Assembly (NCBI RefSeq): GCF_003268005.1
Contig: NZ_CP014213.1
Span: 1-64,000, forward strand
Source: Methanosphaera sp. BMS
Lineage (GTDB): Archaea; Methanobacteriota; Methanobacteria; Methanobacteriales; Methanobacteriaceae
Direction: 5' to 3'
DNA: 64,000 nucleotides
Both the position numbers and the translations under genes were made by a program. The notes under the pieces are model-generated. The model saw nothing but the letters and a program-made list of their open reading frames with translations, had not been told where the DNA came from and did not search any database. Of the stretch, positions 1 to 8,468 are shown piece after piece; within the stretch, counting starts at the first letter, position 1; the number at the start of each line of letters is the position of its first letter.

Positions 1-20
1 AAAAATAAGGAGCTGTAATA

Positions 21-959
21 ATGGACAAAAAAATTATAGGAATTATTGCAGCAGTCATTATACTGATAGCTGCAATAGTGGCATTTGGATCTTTTGGTGG
101 AAGTACAGATAAAGTATCAATAGGATACCTGCCTTCAGACCATGATTCAGCATTATTTGTTGCCAATGCATCTGGAATGTATAAGGATGCTGGAATAGAA
201 GTAGAACTACACGAATATAATAACGGTGGAGACCTGATGAGTGCAATGGCAAGTGGTAAAGTGGATGTAGGATATGTTGGAATAACACCGGTACTGTCCT
301 CAATACAAAAAGGAGTACCGGTAAAAATAGTGGCCGGAGCTCAGACAGAAGGAAGTGGATTGATAGCATCAAACAGTAACATACATTCAATAACCGACTT
401 AAAAGGTAAAAAGGTAGCAACACCAGGTGAAGCATCCATACAAAATATGCTACTAAAATATGAAATGAAAAATAATGGAATGGACGCATCCAGCATTGAA
501 AGTCCTGGAATGAAAGTGGCATCAATGAACGATGCAATAAAAACCGGAAGTTTGGATGCAGCATTAACCTATGAACCGTTCGTATCAATAGCTACTGAAT
601 TAAACAATGCAACGCTGGTTAAAAAATCAGGAGACATCTATCCAAACCATCCATGTTGTGTAGTTGCAGTAAGCGATAAATTCATAAAGGAAAAACCTGA
701 TACAGTAGCAAAAATAGTGGATATCCATAAACAGGCTACAGAAAAACTAAGAAACAACCCTGAAGAGTGTGTACAATACCTGCCGGATAATATCGTGCCG
801 GATAAGGAAGTAGAAAAAGGAGTACTCGAGGAATTAAATTGGGTATCCGACTTAAATGACACATACAAACAGGATATAAGAGACTTCATATCTGTTGAAA
901 AAGATTTAGGTTTAATCAACACAACGTTTACCGATGAACAATTGTTCTACAGTAAATAA
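21..959 (+). CDS. ABC transporter substrate-binding protein, NitT/TauT (SsuA-like) family
   Basis: Extracytoplasmic binding component of an ABC importer of the nitrate/sulfonate/taurine class. Residues 1-25 are Lys-start then strongly hydrophobic (IIGIIAAVIILIAAIVAFG). No lipobox cysteine follows, so an uncleaved N-terminal membrane anchor or an ordinary signal peptide is likely. The mature part opens with VSIGYLPSDHDSALFVA and has the family pattern YKDAGIEVEL...GGDLMSAMASGKVDVGYVGITP, the usual NMT1/THI5-like fold signature. A Cys-Cys pair (HPCCVV, near residue 212) is unusual. AAGGAG lies 7 bases before the ATG. Permease and ATPase genes follow on the same strand after a 250-base gap. The ligand cannot be told from sequence: sulfonate, nitrate, a thiamine precursor or another small anion are all possible. 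Confidence 0.9.
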   Translation: MDKKIIGIIAAVIILIAAIVAFGSFGGSTDKVSIGYLPSDHDSALFVANASGMYKDAGIEVELHEYNNGGDLMSAMASGKVDVGYVGITPVLSSIQKGVPVKIVAGAQTEGSGLIASNSNIHSITDLKGKKVATPGEASIQNMLLKYEMKNNGMDASSIESPGMKVASMNDAIKTGSLDAALTYEPFVSIATELNNATLVKKSGDIYPNHPCCVVAVSDKFIKEKPDTVAKIVDIHKQATEKLRNNPEECVQYLPDNIVPDKEVEKGVLEELNWVSDLNDTYKQDIRDFISVEKDLGLINTTFTDEQLFYSK

Positions 960-1212
960 TCCTCCTTCTTTTTTTTCCATTTTTTTAAAAACCCATTTTA
1001 ACAAGTAATATTCAGACATATTCTCCAATAATCAATTTTCACAGGCAAGTAACCGTCATTAAAAGACGTTCTAACAGTTTATTAATGAATCATGCAGGTA
1101 AGTTAACCTCCATTTTAAATTCATAGTCGTATGATAAACAAAATAATTATTAATTAAATCAAATAAAACTATCATTATTAGAAAGCTAAAAAAAATCTTA
1201 AGAGATGAATCA

Positions 1213-1304
1213 ATGAATAACATAAAAAATAAAACATCAGTTATAGATTTATTTATTTACCTGTAATACTGTTAATCATTTGGTACATTGTATGTGACGT
1301 ATTC
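1213..1304 (+). other. Out-of-frame N-terminal coding remnant of the ABC permease
   Basis: The permease reading frame stays open upstream of its first in-frame ATG and encodes a hydrophobic stretch (PVILLIIWYIVCDVF), the expected first membrane helix, but has no start codon there. An ATG at 1213 opens the neighbouring frame (MNNIKNKTSVIDLF...) and ends at a TAA at 1264. One extra A in the run at 1231-1234 would join them into a normal 251-residue permease. No canonical -1 slippery heptamer is visible, so a true deletion or a homopolymer error is more likely than programmed frameshifting. Confidence 0.7.
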
Positions 1305-1967
1305 ATGATGGTTCCATCATATATGTTTCCGGGACCAATAGAGGTATTCAATGCATTTGTAAAATTACTGCTTTCAGGTAAACTATTTAAAGATATAATT
1401 GCAACATTATATAAAGTGCTGGTAGGTTTACTGCTGGCTGCTATAGTGGGAATTACGTTAGGACTTATATTGGGATGGTCTAAGAGATTGGAAAGGATAT
1501 CCACATTAATCGTAAGTATATTGAGGCCTATCCCTCCAATAGCATGGATACCCTTTTCAATATTATGGTTTGGAATAGGATCAAAACCGGCAATATTCAT
1601 CATATTCATAGGTTGTGTATTTCCAATACTTGTTTCAACAATAGATGGTGTACACAGAACAAAAGGAGTCCTAATAGAGGCGGCCAAATCATTCGGGGCA
1701 TCAAATACACAGATTCTAACGGAAGTTATACTGCCTGCGACAATACCTTACATAGTAACTGGATTAAAGGTAGGTATAGGCATAGCATTAATGTGTACGA
1801 TTGCCGGTGAAATGATTGGATCAAGTTCAGGTATAGGATATATGATATTAACGTCAACAAATCTTTTCGATACTGGTTCAACCGTTGTTGGAATGCTGGT
1901 AATAGGAGTATTGGGAATAATATTTGATTATATCTTTACAAAAATACAGGAGAGAATATTCTGGTAA
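1305..1967 (+). CDS. ABC transporter permease, NitT/TauT (SsuC/TauC) family, N-terminus frameshifted
   Basis: Membrane subunit of the same importer. After the first helix, residues 1-15 (MMVPSYMFPGPIEVF) match the family's segment between helix 1 and the core. Several hydrophobic helices follow, and the EAA loop is visible as EAAKSFGASNTQILTEVILPATIPYI, which docks on the ATPase. From this ATG the protein has 220 residues, about 30 short of the usual 250, and lacks helix 1. There is also no Shine-Dalgarno sequence before it. The missing part lies just upstream in another frame. The ATPase gene follows after 9 bases, so the two are co-transcribed. As it stands the gene may be inactive, unless the frameshift is a sequencing error. 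Confidence 0.85.
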   Translation: MMVPSYMFPGPIEVFNAFVKLLLSGKLFKDIIATLYKVLVGLLLAAIVGITLGLILGWSKRLERISTLIVSILRPIPPIAWIPFSILWFGIGSKPAIFIIFIGCVFPILVSTIDGVHRTKGVLIEAAKSFGASNTQILTEVILPATIPYIVTGLKVGIGIALMCTIAGEMIGSSSGIGYMILTSTNLFDTGSTVVGMLVIGVLGIIFDYIFTKIQERIFW

Positions 1968-1976
1968 GGTGACAAA

Positions 1977-2729
1977 ATGGCATTTAAAGTAGAGAATGTA
2001 TCAAAAAAATATATGTCCAAGGACAATGTGGAAGTATTGGCATTGGATAATATTAATTTATACATAGAATCTGGAAAATTCGTATGTTTTGTAGGGCCAT
2101 CCGGTTGTGGAAAGACAACACTTCTACGTTTGATTGAAGGATTTGAAACACCAACCGAAGGTCAAATCTATGATGATGATGAACTGGTAACCCAGCCGTC
2201 ACGAGAACGTGGATTCATATTCCAGGATTACTCCCTATTTCCATGGCTTAACGTAATAGAAAATGTAACATTTGGATTGAAGATAGCGGGAAAACCTGAA
2301 GAAGAAAATAGACAAAGGGCATTGACCTATCTTGAAGCGGTAGGCTTAGAAGATTTTGCCGAAAAATATCCTCATGAACTGTCCGGTGGTATGAAGCAAA
2401 GAGTTGCAATAATCAGATCAGTTATTAATCAATCTAAATCATTGCTTATGGATGAACCATTCAGTGCATTGGATGTTCAAACACGTCATTCACTACAAAA
2501 ACAATTTATAGGTACGTGGGCCGATAAGAAAAGAACAACACTGTTTGTTACGCATGATGTGGATGAAGCAGTATTTTTGGCTGATGAGATTGTTGTATTT
2601 ACACGCAGGCCCGGTAGAATAAAACAAGTATATGAAAATAATCTTCCTCGACCACGAGAACGTGACAGTCAGGAGTTTAGGGATCTGGTAAATCAAATAA
2701 CCGAAGAAATAGATGAAACAGATGAATAA
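1977..2729 (+). CDS. ABC transporter ATP-binding protein, NitT/TauT (SsuB/TauB) family
   Basis: Cytoplasmic ATPase that powers the importer. Visible in order: Walker A GPSGCGKTT (about residues 41-49), Q-loop in FIFQDYSLFPWLNV, ABC signature LSGGMKQR, Walker B LLMDEPFSALD, D-loop and the switch His in TLFVTHDVDEA. The RDYSLFPWL-like Q-loop region (here QDYSLFPWL) is typical of SsuB/TauB/NrtD proteins. The length of 250 residues is normal. AAGGTGA sits 5 bases before the ATG, right behind the permease stop. All catalytic motifs look intact, so this gene shows no decay even though the permease does. Confidence 0.95.
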   Translation: MAFKVENVSKKYMSKDNVEVLALDNINLYIESGKFVCFVGPSGCGKTTLLRLIEGFETPTEGQIYDDDELVTQPSRERGFIFQDYSLFPWLNVIENVTFGLKIAGKPEEENRQRALTYLEAVGLEDFAEKYPHELSGGMKQRVAIIRSVINQSKSLLMDEPFSALDVQTRHSLQKQFIGTWADKKRTTLFVTHDVDEAVFLADEIVVFTRRPGRIKQVYENNLPRPRERDSQEFRDLVNQITEEIDETDE

Positions 2730-2798
2730 TCTGATTCACATACTCATTTTTTTTAAATTTTTTATTGAATTATGTGGTATAATTCAGACTAATTGTAA

Positions 2799-3299
2799 TC
2801 AATCGTCTACGCTGCTTATTAATTGCATTATCTGTGCTGATTGCATACCTGATATCTTTAATGTCTTCAAGGCCTTAACGACTGACATCTTCAGATTTAA
2901 GTTTGACACTACCAATCCTTCTGTTGTGTATTTTCTAAACTGATTGTACTGTTCGGTATCATCAAACCATTGGATTAACTGTGATTCGACAGGCTTTAGT
3001 TTCTCATCAAGAACATCAGCCAGTTCCTCTATTGCTTTATCATTTTCCCGTACCATTTCCGTCTGCAATGCTCGTCCTATATCGTTTTGTGTAAATGTCT
3101 TTTCCAGTTCTTCAAGAATCAGTTCATCAATAACTTCATTGTCCTTTTGATTATCCTTTAATTTTTTGTTACGCTTGTTTTCCTTGACAAACTCTTTGTA
3201 AAAAGTATCAATGGCTGCTTTATTATGGTCAAATAAGTTTTCTACAGTACTTACTAAAACGGTACTTGCATATTTTTTTATTTTATCTTCAGTAATCAT
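2799..3299 (-). CDS. Hypothetical charged helical protein
   Basis: A 166-residue soluble protein that I do not recognise. It is rich in Lys, Glu and Asp with predicted long helices: a basic patch (KENKRNKKLKDNQKDNE, about residues 39-55) followed by acidic helices (ELILEELEKTF) and a C-terminal half rich in Leu, Lys and Ser. No signal peptide, membrane segment, Cys pair or catalytic motif is visible. It converges on the ABC operon and ends about 70 bases from it. The start has CAGGAGAAT upstream at good spacing. A cytoplasmic role is inferred from composition only. Confidence 0.75.
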   Translation of the reverse strand: MITEDKIKKYASTVLVSTVENLFDHNKAAIDTFYKEFVKENKRNKKLKDNQKDNEVIDELILEELEKTFTQNDIGRALQTEMVRENDKAIEELADVLDEKLKPVESQLIQWFDDTEQYNQFRKYTTEGLVVSNLNLKMSVVKALKTLKISGMQSAQIMQLISSVDD

Positions 3300-3388
3300 T
3301 AAAATATTCTCCTGTGAGAGATTTCTATTATATTATATTAAATCCTTAGTATTTAATTATATTTTGTAAAAATCAGTATGGAAAAACT

Positions 3389-3464
<76 letters not shown>

Positions 3465-3491
3465 ATTGTATATATAATTCTATGTTTTTTT

Positions 3492-3503
3492 CTTATTTAT
3501 ATG
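3492..3503 (-). promoter_or_regulatory. Probable TATA box for tRNA-Ala
   Basis: On the minus strand this reads CATATAAATAAG, a good archaeal box A. It lies about 30-39 bases before the mature tRNA 5' end, placing transcription start a few bases upstream of the tRNA. Confidence 0.5.
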
Positions 3504-3628
3504 TTATGTCGTAGGTTATAATCTTATTTTTAGTATTGGGCAAGTTTTCTTTAAGTGTTGAGGGGCTAATAAAATTATTGTTTAAATAATAACTTTTTAT
3601 ATTAATTTAATACAAAGCTTTCATAAAA

Positions 3629-3672
3629 AAAGTGTTGTTTAAACATACATTATCTGTATGTATAAACACTTT
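3629..3672 (-). terminator. Hairpin plus T-run terminator behind the aquaporin gene
   Basis: Reading on the aquaporin strand, a long hairpin begins 10 bases after the stop. The outer stem is AAAGTGTT/AACACTTT, there is a small bulge, and the inner stem TGTATGT/ACATACA encloses a 5-base loop. TTTTTTT follows directly. This is the best formed terminator in the left part of the window. Confidence 0.8.
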
Positions 3673-3682
3673 CCTTATTTTC

Positions 3683-4399
3683 TTATTCTTCTGAAACAGC
3701 TAAGAAATCATATAAGTATACAGCTACTATTGCTCCGAGAATAGGTGCAATTAAGTATACTGGGAATAAGTTCCAAGGTGCTGCGGTACCTACTAAGGTG
3801 TTCATTAACATAGGTGCAAATACCCTTGAAGGGTTAATTCCACAACCACTGAAACCACCAATAGCTACTATAATACCAGCAAGTACTAAACCGATACTTA
3901 ATGCTGCATCTTTAGCTTTACCGTCTACAGCTGCTGCCATAATACAGTACATTAATAATGCGGTACCTAAGAATTCTGCAATGAAAATTCCTACCATACC
4001 AATACCGCCAACGTCACCAACGCTACCTAAAGCACCGGTAGTTGATGCAATTTGTGTACCTGCCATGAATAATAATGCTGCAGATGCAATAATTGATCCA
4101 ACAAACTGTGCAATTAAGTAAACTGGTACGTCAGAAGTTGGGAATTTTTTACCAGCCCATAAACCTATAGTTACAGCTGGGTTAAAGTGTGCACCGGATA
4201 TAGGAGCCAGTGCATAAATTGCAACGGTTAATGCTAAACCAAATGCTAATCCGATTGCTACCCAATCAGCCATGGTTATAGCTGCAATATCTAGACCACC
4301 GTTTACTAGTAATACTAATACAACTGATGCTGTACCGAAGAATACTAATATAAATGATCCAATTAATTCTGCTAAAAATTTTTGCATTGTGCTTGCCAT
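3683..4399 (-). CDS. aqpM: Aquaporin / MIP family channel (AqpM-like)
   Basis: Six-helix channel of the major intrinsic protein family, carrying water and possibly small neutral solutes across the cell membrane. The length of 238 residues fits AqpM of methanogens. The first half-helix motif is intact (SGAHFNPAVTIGLW). The second reads GCGINPSRVFAPML, so the second NPA is NPS. The residue before it is Ile where many aquaporins have a pore-lining His or Gly context, which suggests an altered selectivity filter. GGAGG lies 9 bases before the ATG. The gene stands alone, with an inverted repeat about 65 bases upstream and a strong terminator. Water versus glycerol or gas transport cannot be decided here. 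Confidence 0.92.
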   Translation of the reverse strand: MASTMQKFLAELIGSFILVFFGTASVVLVLLVNGGLDIAAITMADWVAIGLAFGLALTVAIYALAPISGAHFNPAVTIGLWAGKKFPTSDVPVYLIAQFVGSIIASAALLFMAGTQIASTTGALGSVGDVGGIGMVGIFIAEFLGTALLMYCIMAAAVDGKAKDAALSIGLVLAGIIVAIGGFSGCGINPSRVFAPMLMNTLVGTAAPWNLFPVYLIAPILGAIVAVYLYDFLAVSEE

Positions 4400-4463
4400 T
4401 TAATTAGCCTCCAAATTTATAGAATTGTCGACGACATAAATTTATTCGAAATGTTTAAAAAAA

Positions 4464-4480
4464 AACATGTAAAACATGTT
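4464..4480. promoter_or_regulatory. Perfect inverted repeat upstream of the aquaporin gene
   Basis: AACATGT and ACATGTT separated by AAA form a perfect 7-base dyad about 65-80 bases before the aquaporin start. A TATA-like stretch (AATAAATTTATG on the minus strand) lies between it and the gene. It could be an operator, though AT-rich sequence produces some chance dyads. Confidence 0.4.
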
Positions 4481-5004
4481 CTTTTATTTGTTGGTTACAT
4501 TATCAAAAATAATTTATTTTGTATTACTTTAATTAGTCTTACTTTCAAAATCATTTATGTTATGTATACAATTTAATACATTTGACTATATTCACATCAT
4601 CTAATTAGATTTTTATAGTTATTAATATTTAAACTTGTTAGCTTAATATCTATTTTAATTGATAAAAAAATTTTAAATTTTAGTAATTACATCCTTTTTT
4701 TAATTTTACTTGACTTTTCATTCATATAATCATAATTTTTTCCAAATGGATTATTTTTTTTTAGGTTCACCTAATTTCATAAATAAAAAGATATATATAT
4801 TAAAAAATAGGAATAGATTATTAATATAAACTATTTTTAAAATAATCATATTTTTATAATGTTAATTTTCAACTTACTATAAATTTTCAGTATATTGTCT
4901 CAATATAAAATTTCCCCTCTGATAAAAAAATTGTATAAATAAGCAATGATATAAATAATAATCATATTTAATCAAAAAAGTATAATTATTCAATGGTGTA
5001 TCTA
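4481..5004. other. AT-rich divergent intergenic region
   Basis: This stretch separates the divergent aquaporin and egsA genes. It holds only homopolymer-rich AT sequence and no convincing ORF. A TATA-like ATATAAATAA near 4950 probably serves egsA, giving a leader of about 25 bases. I see no structured RNA. Confidence 0.6.
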
Positions 5005-6051
5005 ATGGATTTTCGAAATGTTCAATTGCCACGTGAAATACATACTGGTCCTGGAATATTGGATGAGATAGGAGAAGTATGTGATACATTACTGTCAAAA
5101 AAGAAGGTAACAATAGTCACAGGAAACACAACAAAAAAAATAGCTGGAAATCATGTAATCGAAGTGCTTGAAGATGATGATTATGAAATAGAAGAAATGA
5201 TAATCAATCAGGCAACGGATGAAACTGTAAATCAAGTATACGAATCATCAAATGATTCCTCGGCAATACTTGGAGTAGGTGGGGGAAAAGTAATAGATGT
5301 AGCAAAAATAGCATCTACAAGAAATAACATCCCCTTTATAAGCATACCCACAACAGCGGCACATGATGGGATAGCATCTCCCCGGGCATCAATAAAGAAT
5401 AATACCGGCAGTGCCTCATTGGAAGCAAATGCACCCTTTGCAATCATAGCGGATACTCAGATAATATCACAGGCACCATATAAATTCACTGCATCAGGAT
5501 TTGCAGATATCATATCAAATCTAACGGCTGTAGAAGATTGGAAATTAGCTCATAAATTGATAAATGAGCCCTTCAGTGATTCAGCCGCGGCCTTATCCGT
5601 TATGACTGCAAAATTATTAATTCAGGAAGCCGACAATATCCAACCACGGCATCCTGAAAGTACTGCTATTGTAGTTAAAGGATTGATAAGTAGTGGAATG
5701 GCCATGAGCATAGCAGGTACAAGCAGGCCTGCAAGTGGATCAGAACATAAATTCAGTCATGCACTGGATAAAATAGCACCAAAACCTGCACTGCATGGTG
5801 AACAATGTGGTGTGGGAACAATAATGATGATGTATCTTCAGGGAGGAGATTGGAAACATATTCAATCAGTCCTTAAAAAAGTGAATGCTCCAACAACAGC
5901 TAAAGAATTAGGTATTGAAGATGAATATATTATAGAAGCGTTAACACAAGCACATAATATTCGAAAAAACAGGTATACCATATTGGGAGATAGAGGTCTT
6001 ACAAGACAAGCAGCAGAAAATATTGCAATTCAAACAAAGGTAATAGAATAA
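5005..6051 (+). CDS. egsA: sn-Glycerol-1-phosphate dehydrogenase [NAD(P)+]
   Basis: Reduces dihydroxyacetone phosphate to sn-glycerol-1-phosphate, the backbone of archaeal ether lipids. It is therefore diagnostic for an archaeon. Family features: [15 protein letters not shown] at the N-terminus, the dinucleotide-binding [12 protein letters not shown], and [21 protein letters not shown]. Metal-binding His residues follow in the C-terminal half ([22 protein letters not shown]). The protein has 348 residues, normal for the family. An ATG 12 bases upstream is in frame. I chose this start because GGTG sits 6 bases before it and homologs begin with MD-x-R-x-x-x-LPRE. It leads a tight run with the UPF0179, rpiA and csoR-like genes. 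Confidence 0.95.
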   Translation: MDFRNVQLPREIHTGPGILDEIGEVCDTLLSKKKVTIVTGNTTKKIAGNHVIEVLEDDDYEIEEMIINQATDETVNQVYESSNDSSAILGVGGGKVIDVAKIASTRNNIPFISIPTTAAHDGIASPRASIKNNTGSASLEANAPFAIIADTQIISQAPYKFTASGFADIISNLTAVEDWKLAHKLINEPFSDSAAALSVMTAKLLIQEADNIQPRHPESTAIVVKGLISSGMAMSIAGTSRPASGSEHKFSHALDKIAPKPALHGEQCGVGTIMMMYLQGGDWKHIQSVLKKVNAPTTAKELGIEDEYIIEALTQAHNIRKNRYTILGDRGLTRQAAENIAIQTKVIE

Positions 6052-6070
6052 AAAAGTGGAGGTCAAGAAC

Positions 6071-6493
6071 TTGATAACATTAATCGGAGAAAGTCTAGCA
6101 AAAAAAGGATTGGTATTCACATTCTATGGAGGAAGCGTAAAATGTGAAAACTGTCGCTTTAAAAGAACTTGTTTAAACCTTGAAAAAGGAAGAAAATATA
6201 TGATTACTGAAGTAAAAAAAGTAACACATAAATGTCCATTACATAAGGATGGAACCGTCAGAACAATAGAGGTGGAACCAGCTACAATCAGAACGGTCAT
6301 CGAATCAAAAAAAGCATATAAGGGTTCAACCGTAATATTTAGAAATCCAACATGCGATCATGAATGTGAAAATTGGGACATATGTCATCCTGAAGGATTA
6401 TATAATGATGATAAATGCAGAATAGAAGAGATAGGACCTGCATTATCATGTAAATGTGGAAATAATTTAACTGAAGTAATATTAAGTCACTAG
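6071..6493 (+). CDS. UPF0179 family protein (cysteine-rich, archaeal)
   Basis: Archaeal conserved protein of unknown function. About 140 residues with ten Cys in short pairs (CENCRFKRTC, CDHECENWDIC, CKCG), suggesting bound zinc or an Fe-S cluster. The start is chosen as TTG at 6071. GGAGGT lies 8 bases upstream, and the product then begins ITLIGESLAKKGL, as homologs do. A GTG 15 bases earlier is also in frame but would bury this ribosome binding site. It lies between egsA (19-base gap) and rpiA (9-base gap), so co-expression with lipid-backbone and pentose genes is likely. Confidence 0.88.
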   Translation: MITLIGESLAKKGLVFTFYGGSVKCENCRFKRTCLNLEKGRKYMITEVKKVTHKCPLHKDGTVRTIEVEPATIRTVIESKKAYKGSTVIFRNPTCDHECENWDICHPEGLYNDDKCRIEEIGPALSCKCGNNLTEVILSH

Positions 6494-6502
6494 GTGAATA
6501 AA

Positions 6503-7192
6503 ATGGATATGGATTTATTAAAACAAAACGTTGGAAAACAGGCAGCAGCACTAATTGAGGATGGACAGGTAGTTGGATTGGGAACAGGTTCAACCACAGT
6601 ACATTTTATCAAATTCTTAGGTCAACGGGTACAGGATGAACAATTGGATATTATGGGAATACCTACCTCATTCCAGTCCCTGATTCTTGCAAGAGAACTT
6701 GGAATAGAAGTAACCAGTATAGATGAACATGATATAGACATTGCAGTAGACGGGGCCGATGAGGTCAGTTCCAATTTGGATTTAATAAAAGGTGGGGGAG
6801 CAGCACACACCAAGGAAAAAATCATAGATGCAAGTGCAGATAAGTTTGTAGTGATAGTTGATGAAAGTAAAATGGTAGATAAGTTAGGGGCATTCCCACT
6901 ACCAATAGAAATCATACCCGAATCATTACGGCTTGTTAAAAACGCATTATTGGATATGAATGTCGAATCACAACTAAGAATGGGTATACAAAAGGATGGA
7001 CCTGTAATAACCGATAATGGAAACTTCATTTTAGATGCCAGTTTTAATGTTATAGAAAATCCAAGTCAGTTGGAAGTTGAATTAAACTCCATACCGGGAG
7101 TAGTTGAAAATGGAATATTTTCCAATGTAGTGGATAAGGTAATTGTTGGGCGAGAAAGCGGTATAGAAGTAATAAACAAAGAAGATATATGA
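6503..7192 (+). CDS. rpiA: Ribose-5-phosphate isomerase A
   Basis: Interconverts ribose 5-phosphate and ribulose 5-phosphate, supplying pentoses for nucleotides. In methanogens these come through the ribulose monophosphate or related route. Clear motifs: GLGTGSTTVHFI (phosphate-binding loop), IAVDGADEV with the catalytic Asp, and LIKGGGAAHTKEKI with the active-site Lys-Gly-rich loop. The length of 229 residues is standard. I prefer the ATG over an in-frame GTG 9 bases earlier, because AGGTG overlapping the previous stop sits 6 bases before the ATG. It is followed 13 bases later by the CsoR-like gene. Confidence 0.96.
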   Translation: MDMDLLKQNVGKQAAALIEDGQVVGLGTGSTTVHFIKFLGQRVQDEQLDIMGIPTSFQSLILARELGIEVTSIDEHDIDIAVDGADEVSSNLDLIKGGGAAHTKEKIIDASADKFVVIVDESKMVDKLGAFPLPIEIIPESLRLVKNALLDMNVESQLRMGIQKDGPVITDNGNFILDASFNVIENPSQLEVELNSIPGVVENGIFSNVVDKVIVGRESGIEVINKEDI

Positions 7193-7205
7193 TGAAGGTG
7201 GAAAT

Positions 7206-7478
7206 ATGAAACAATGTATGGATTCAGATAACTTACACAGAAGATTACGTAAAATAGAAGGACAGGTAAAGGCTATAGACAGGATGATAGAAGAGGACAT
7301 TCCATGTGAAGATGTTTTAATGCAGGTTAACGCAGCAAAATCAGCATTAAACAAAGTCGGCAGTATCATATTGGAGGGACATATGAATCACTGCGTTAAG
7401 GATGCCATCGACAAGGGAGATAGTAGTGAAGCTATCCAGGATTTATCCAAGATAATCGATTACTATTCAAGGATATAA
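7206..7478 (+). CDS. CsoR/RcnR-family metal- or thiol-sensing transcriptional repressor
   Basis: A 90-residue all-helical DNA-binding repressor (DUF156). The ligand residues Cys34, His59 and Cys63 have the exact Cys-25-His-4-Cys spacing of copper-sensing CsoR. The DNA-facing RRLRKIEGQVKAIDRM motif is also intact. An extra Cys4 near the N-terminus is not part of the usual set. CstR and FrmR relatives lack part of this triad, so a Cu(I)-type sensor is the best guess, but the regulated gene is not evident. No copper ATPase or chaperone is nearby. AAGGTGG precedes the start at normal spacing. It sits last in the egsA-UPF0179-rpiA run, so it may be carried by that operon. Confidence 0.9.
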   Translation: MKQCMDSDNLHRRLRKIEGQVKAIDRMIEEDIPCEDVLMQVNAAKSALNKVGSIILEGHMNHCVKDAIDKGDSSEAIQDLSKIIDYYSRI

Positions 7479-7667
7479 CTTATGGATTTATCCAATGTTT
7501 TCACCACCTTTTGATTTTTTTTTAAACGTTTTATTTTGTTGAATTTTTTTTTAGATATGAGTGTTGTTGTTTACGTATCATTTATTATTTTTTTACATTA
7601 ATCACATTTGTTTTATTATTGTCCTAGTTATTATTTTATTCATGTTGCTTTACCATTTCAAATTAAA

Positions 7668-7687
7668 GATTATTTGTCCAAATAATC
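7668..7687. repeat. Perfect 9-base palindrome
   Basis: GATTATTTG and CAAATAATC are separated by TC. The near-continuous dyad looks more like a protein-binding site than an RNA hairpin. It lies 190 bases past the CsoR-like gene with no promoter clearly attached. Confidence 0.5.
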
Positions 7688-8153
7688 CAGTAAATATGTT
7701 TAAATAGCATTATGTGCAATCATTAATTATACTTATAGGGGGTATAGGTATAGTTTTATTTAATTCTTATGATTAAATAAATTTTGTATCAAATAAGATT
7801 ATATTTATAATTTTATAAACAATAATTGATTTCGTGTGATTGATTATTATACAAAAAAAATGCTTTGATGAAAAAAAATCTAAAAATAATTATATGTATT
7901 GTCAAATGGGGTATAATACAATAAGGGATATGTTTTTGTTTGTTAAATACCATATTGAATCTAGTTATCGGTTCAAAAATTATTTTCACAAAAAACGTAT
8001 ATTGGGATAAAAATAATTATTCGCCAATATAAAATCACCGTGACATATTGTTATTATAAGTTATTCTCCCAAAAAAACAAAATCTGTTTGAATTACTTTA
8101 CCATAAAAACATTCAAGTGTTCCAAGAATACATGATTGGTATACGCTAAATTT

Positions 8154-8210
8154 AATCTACAACCCCCAAAAGCAAAAAAAAATAAGGGATGATAAACGCT
8201 TTTGTAGATT
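8154..8210. other. Bulged hairpin, possible structured RNA
   Basis: Stem AATCTAC/GTAGATT continues into AAAAGC/GCTTTT with a one-sided bulge AACCCCC. The apical loop contains AAGGGAT, whose GGG could pair with the bulge to form a pseudoknot. No known family is recognised and transcription is not shown. Confidence 0.3.
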
Positions 8211-8468
8211 ATTGGTACAATTGGAATAATGATTATTGCATTAATGGAGTATAATTCAGTACTTTTAAATCTCAATGATTTTTTTCATCTTTCTCCTTTT
8301 TTATTCCGGGCATGTTCTATCATTTTTTTTATAAATGTACAGTTAAGACTTTTAAATATATTTCTTTATATGATTTATATATCAAAACAGATAATAATTC
8401 TTTAATATATTATATTTTTACAAATAACTTTTTATCAAGTTGTTTTTTTATAAGGTGGTATGTTTCAA

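Larger units (their letters stand above)
7479..8468. other. Long AT-rich intergenic region with several inverted repeats
   Basis: Nearly 1 kb without a convincing gene. The short ORFs here have no ribosome binding site or protein-like composition. It contains the palindrome at 7668-7687, a 10-base AT inverted repeat at 7755-7781, an 8-base one at 7998-8031 (TATATTGG/CCAATATA) and a bulged hairpin at 8154-8210. T-runs at 7515-7550 probably end the upstream operon. Confidence 0.5.

Noticed and set aside
1251-1266. Programmed -1 frameshifting in the permease
   Set aside because: No X-XXY-YYZ slippery heptamer or downstream stem is visible at the frame junction.
7755-7781. 10-base inverted repeat TTTATTTAAT/ATTAAATAAA
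   Set aside because: Made only of A and T in an AT-rich region, so it is expected by chance at this scale.
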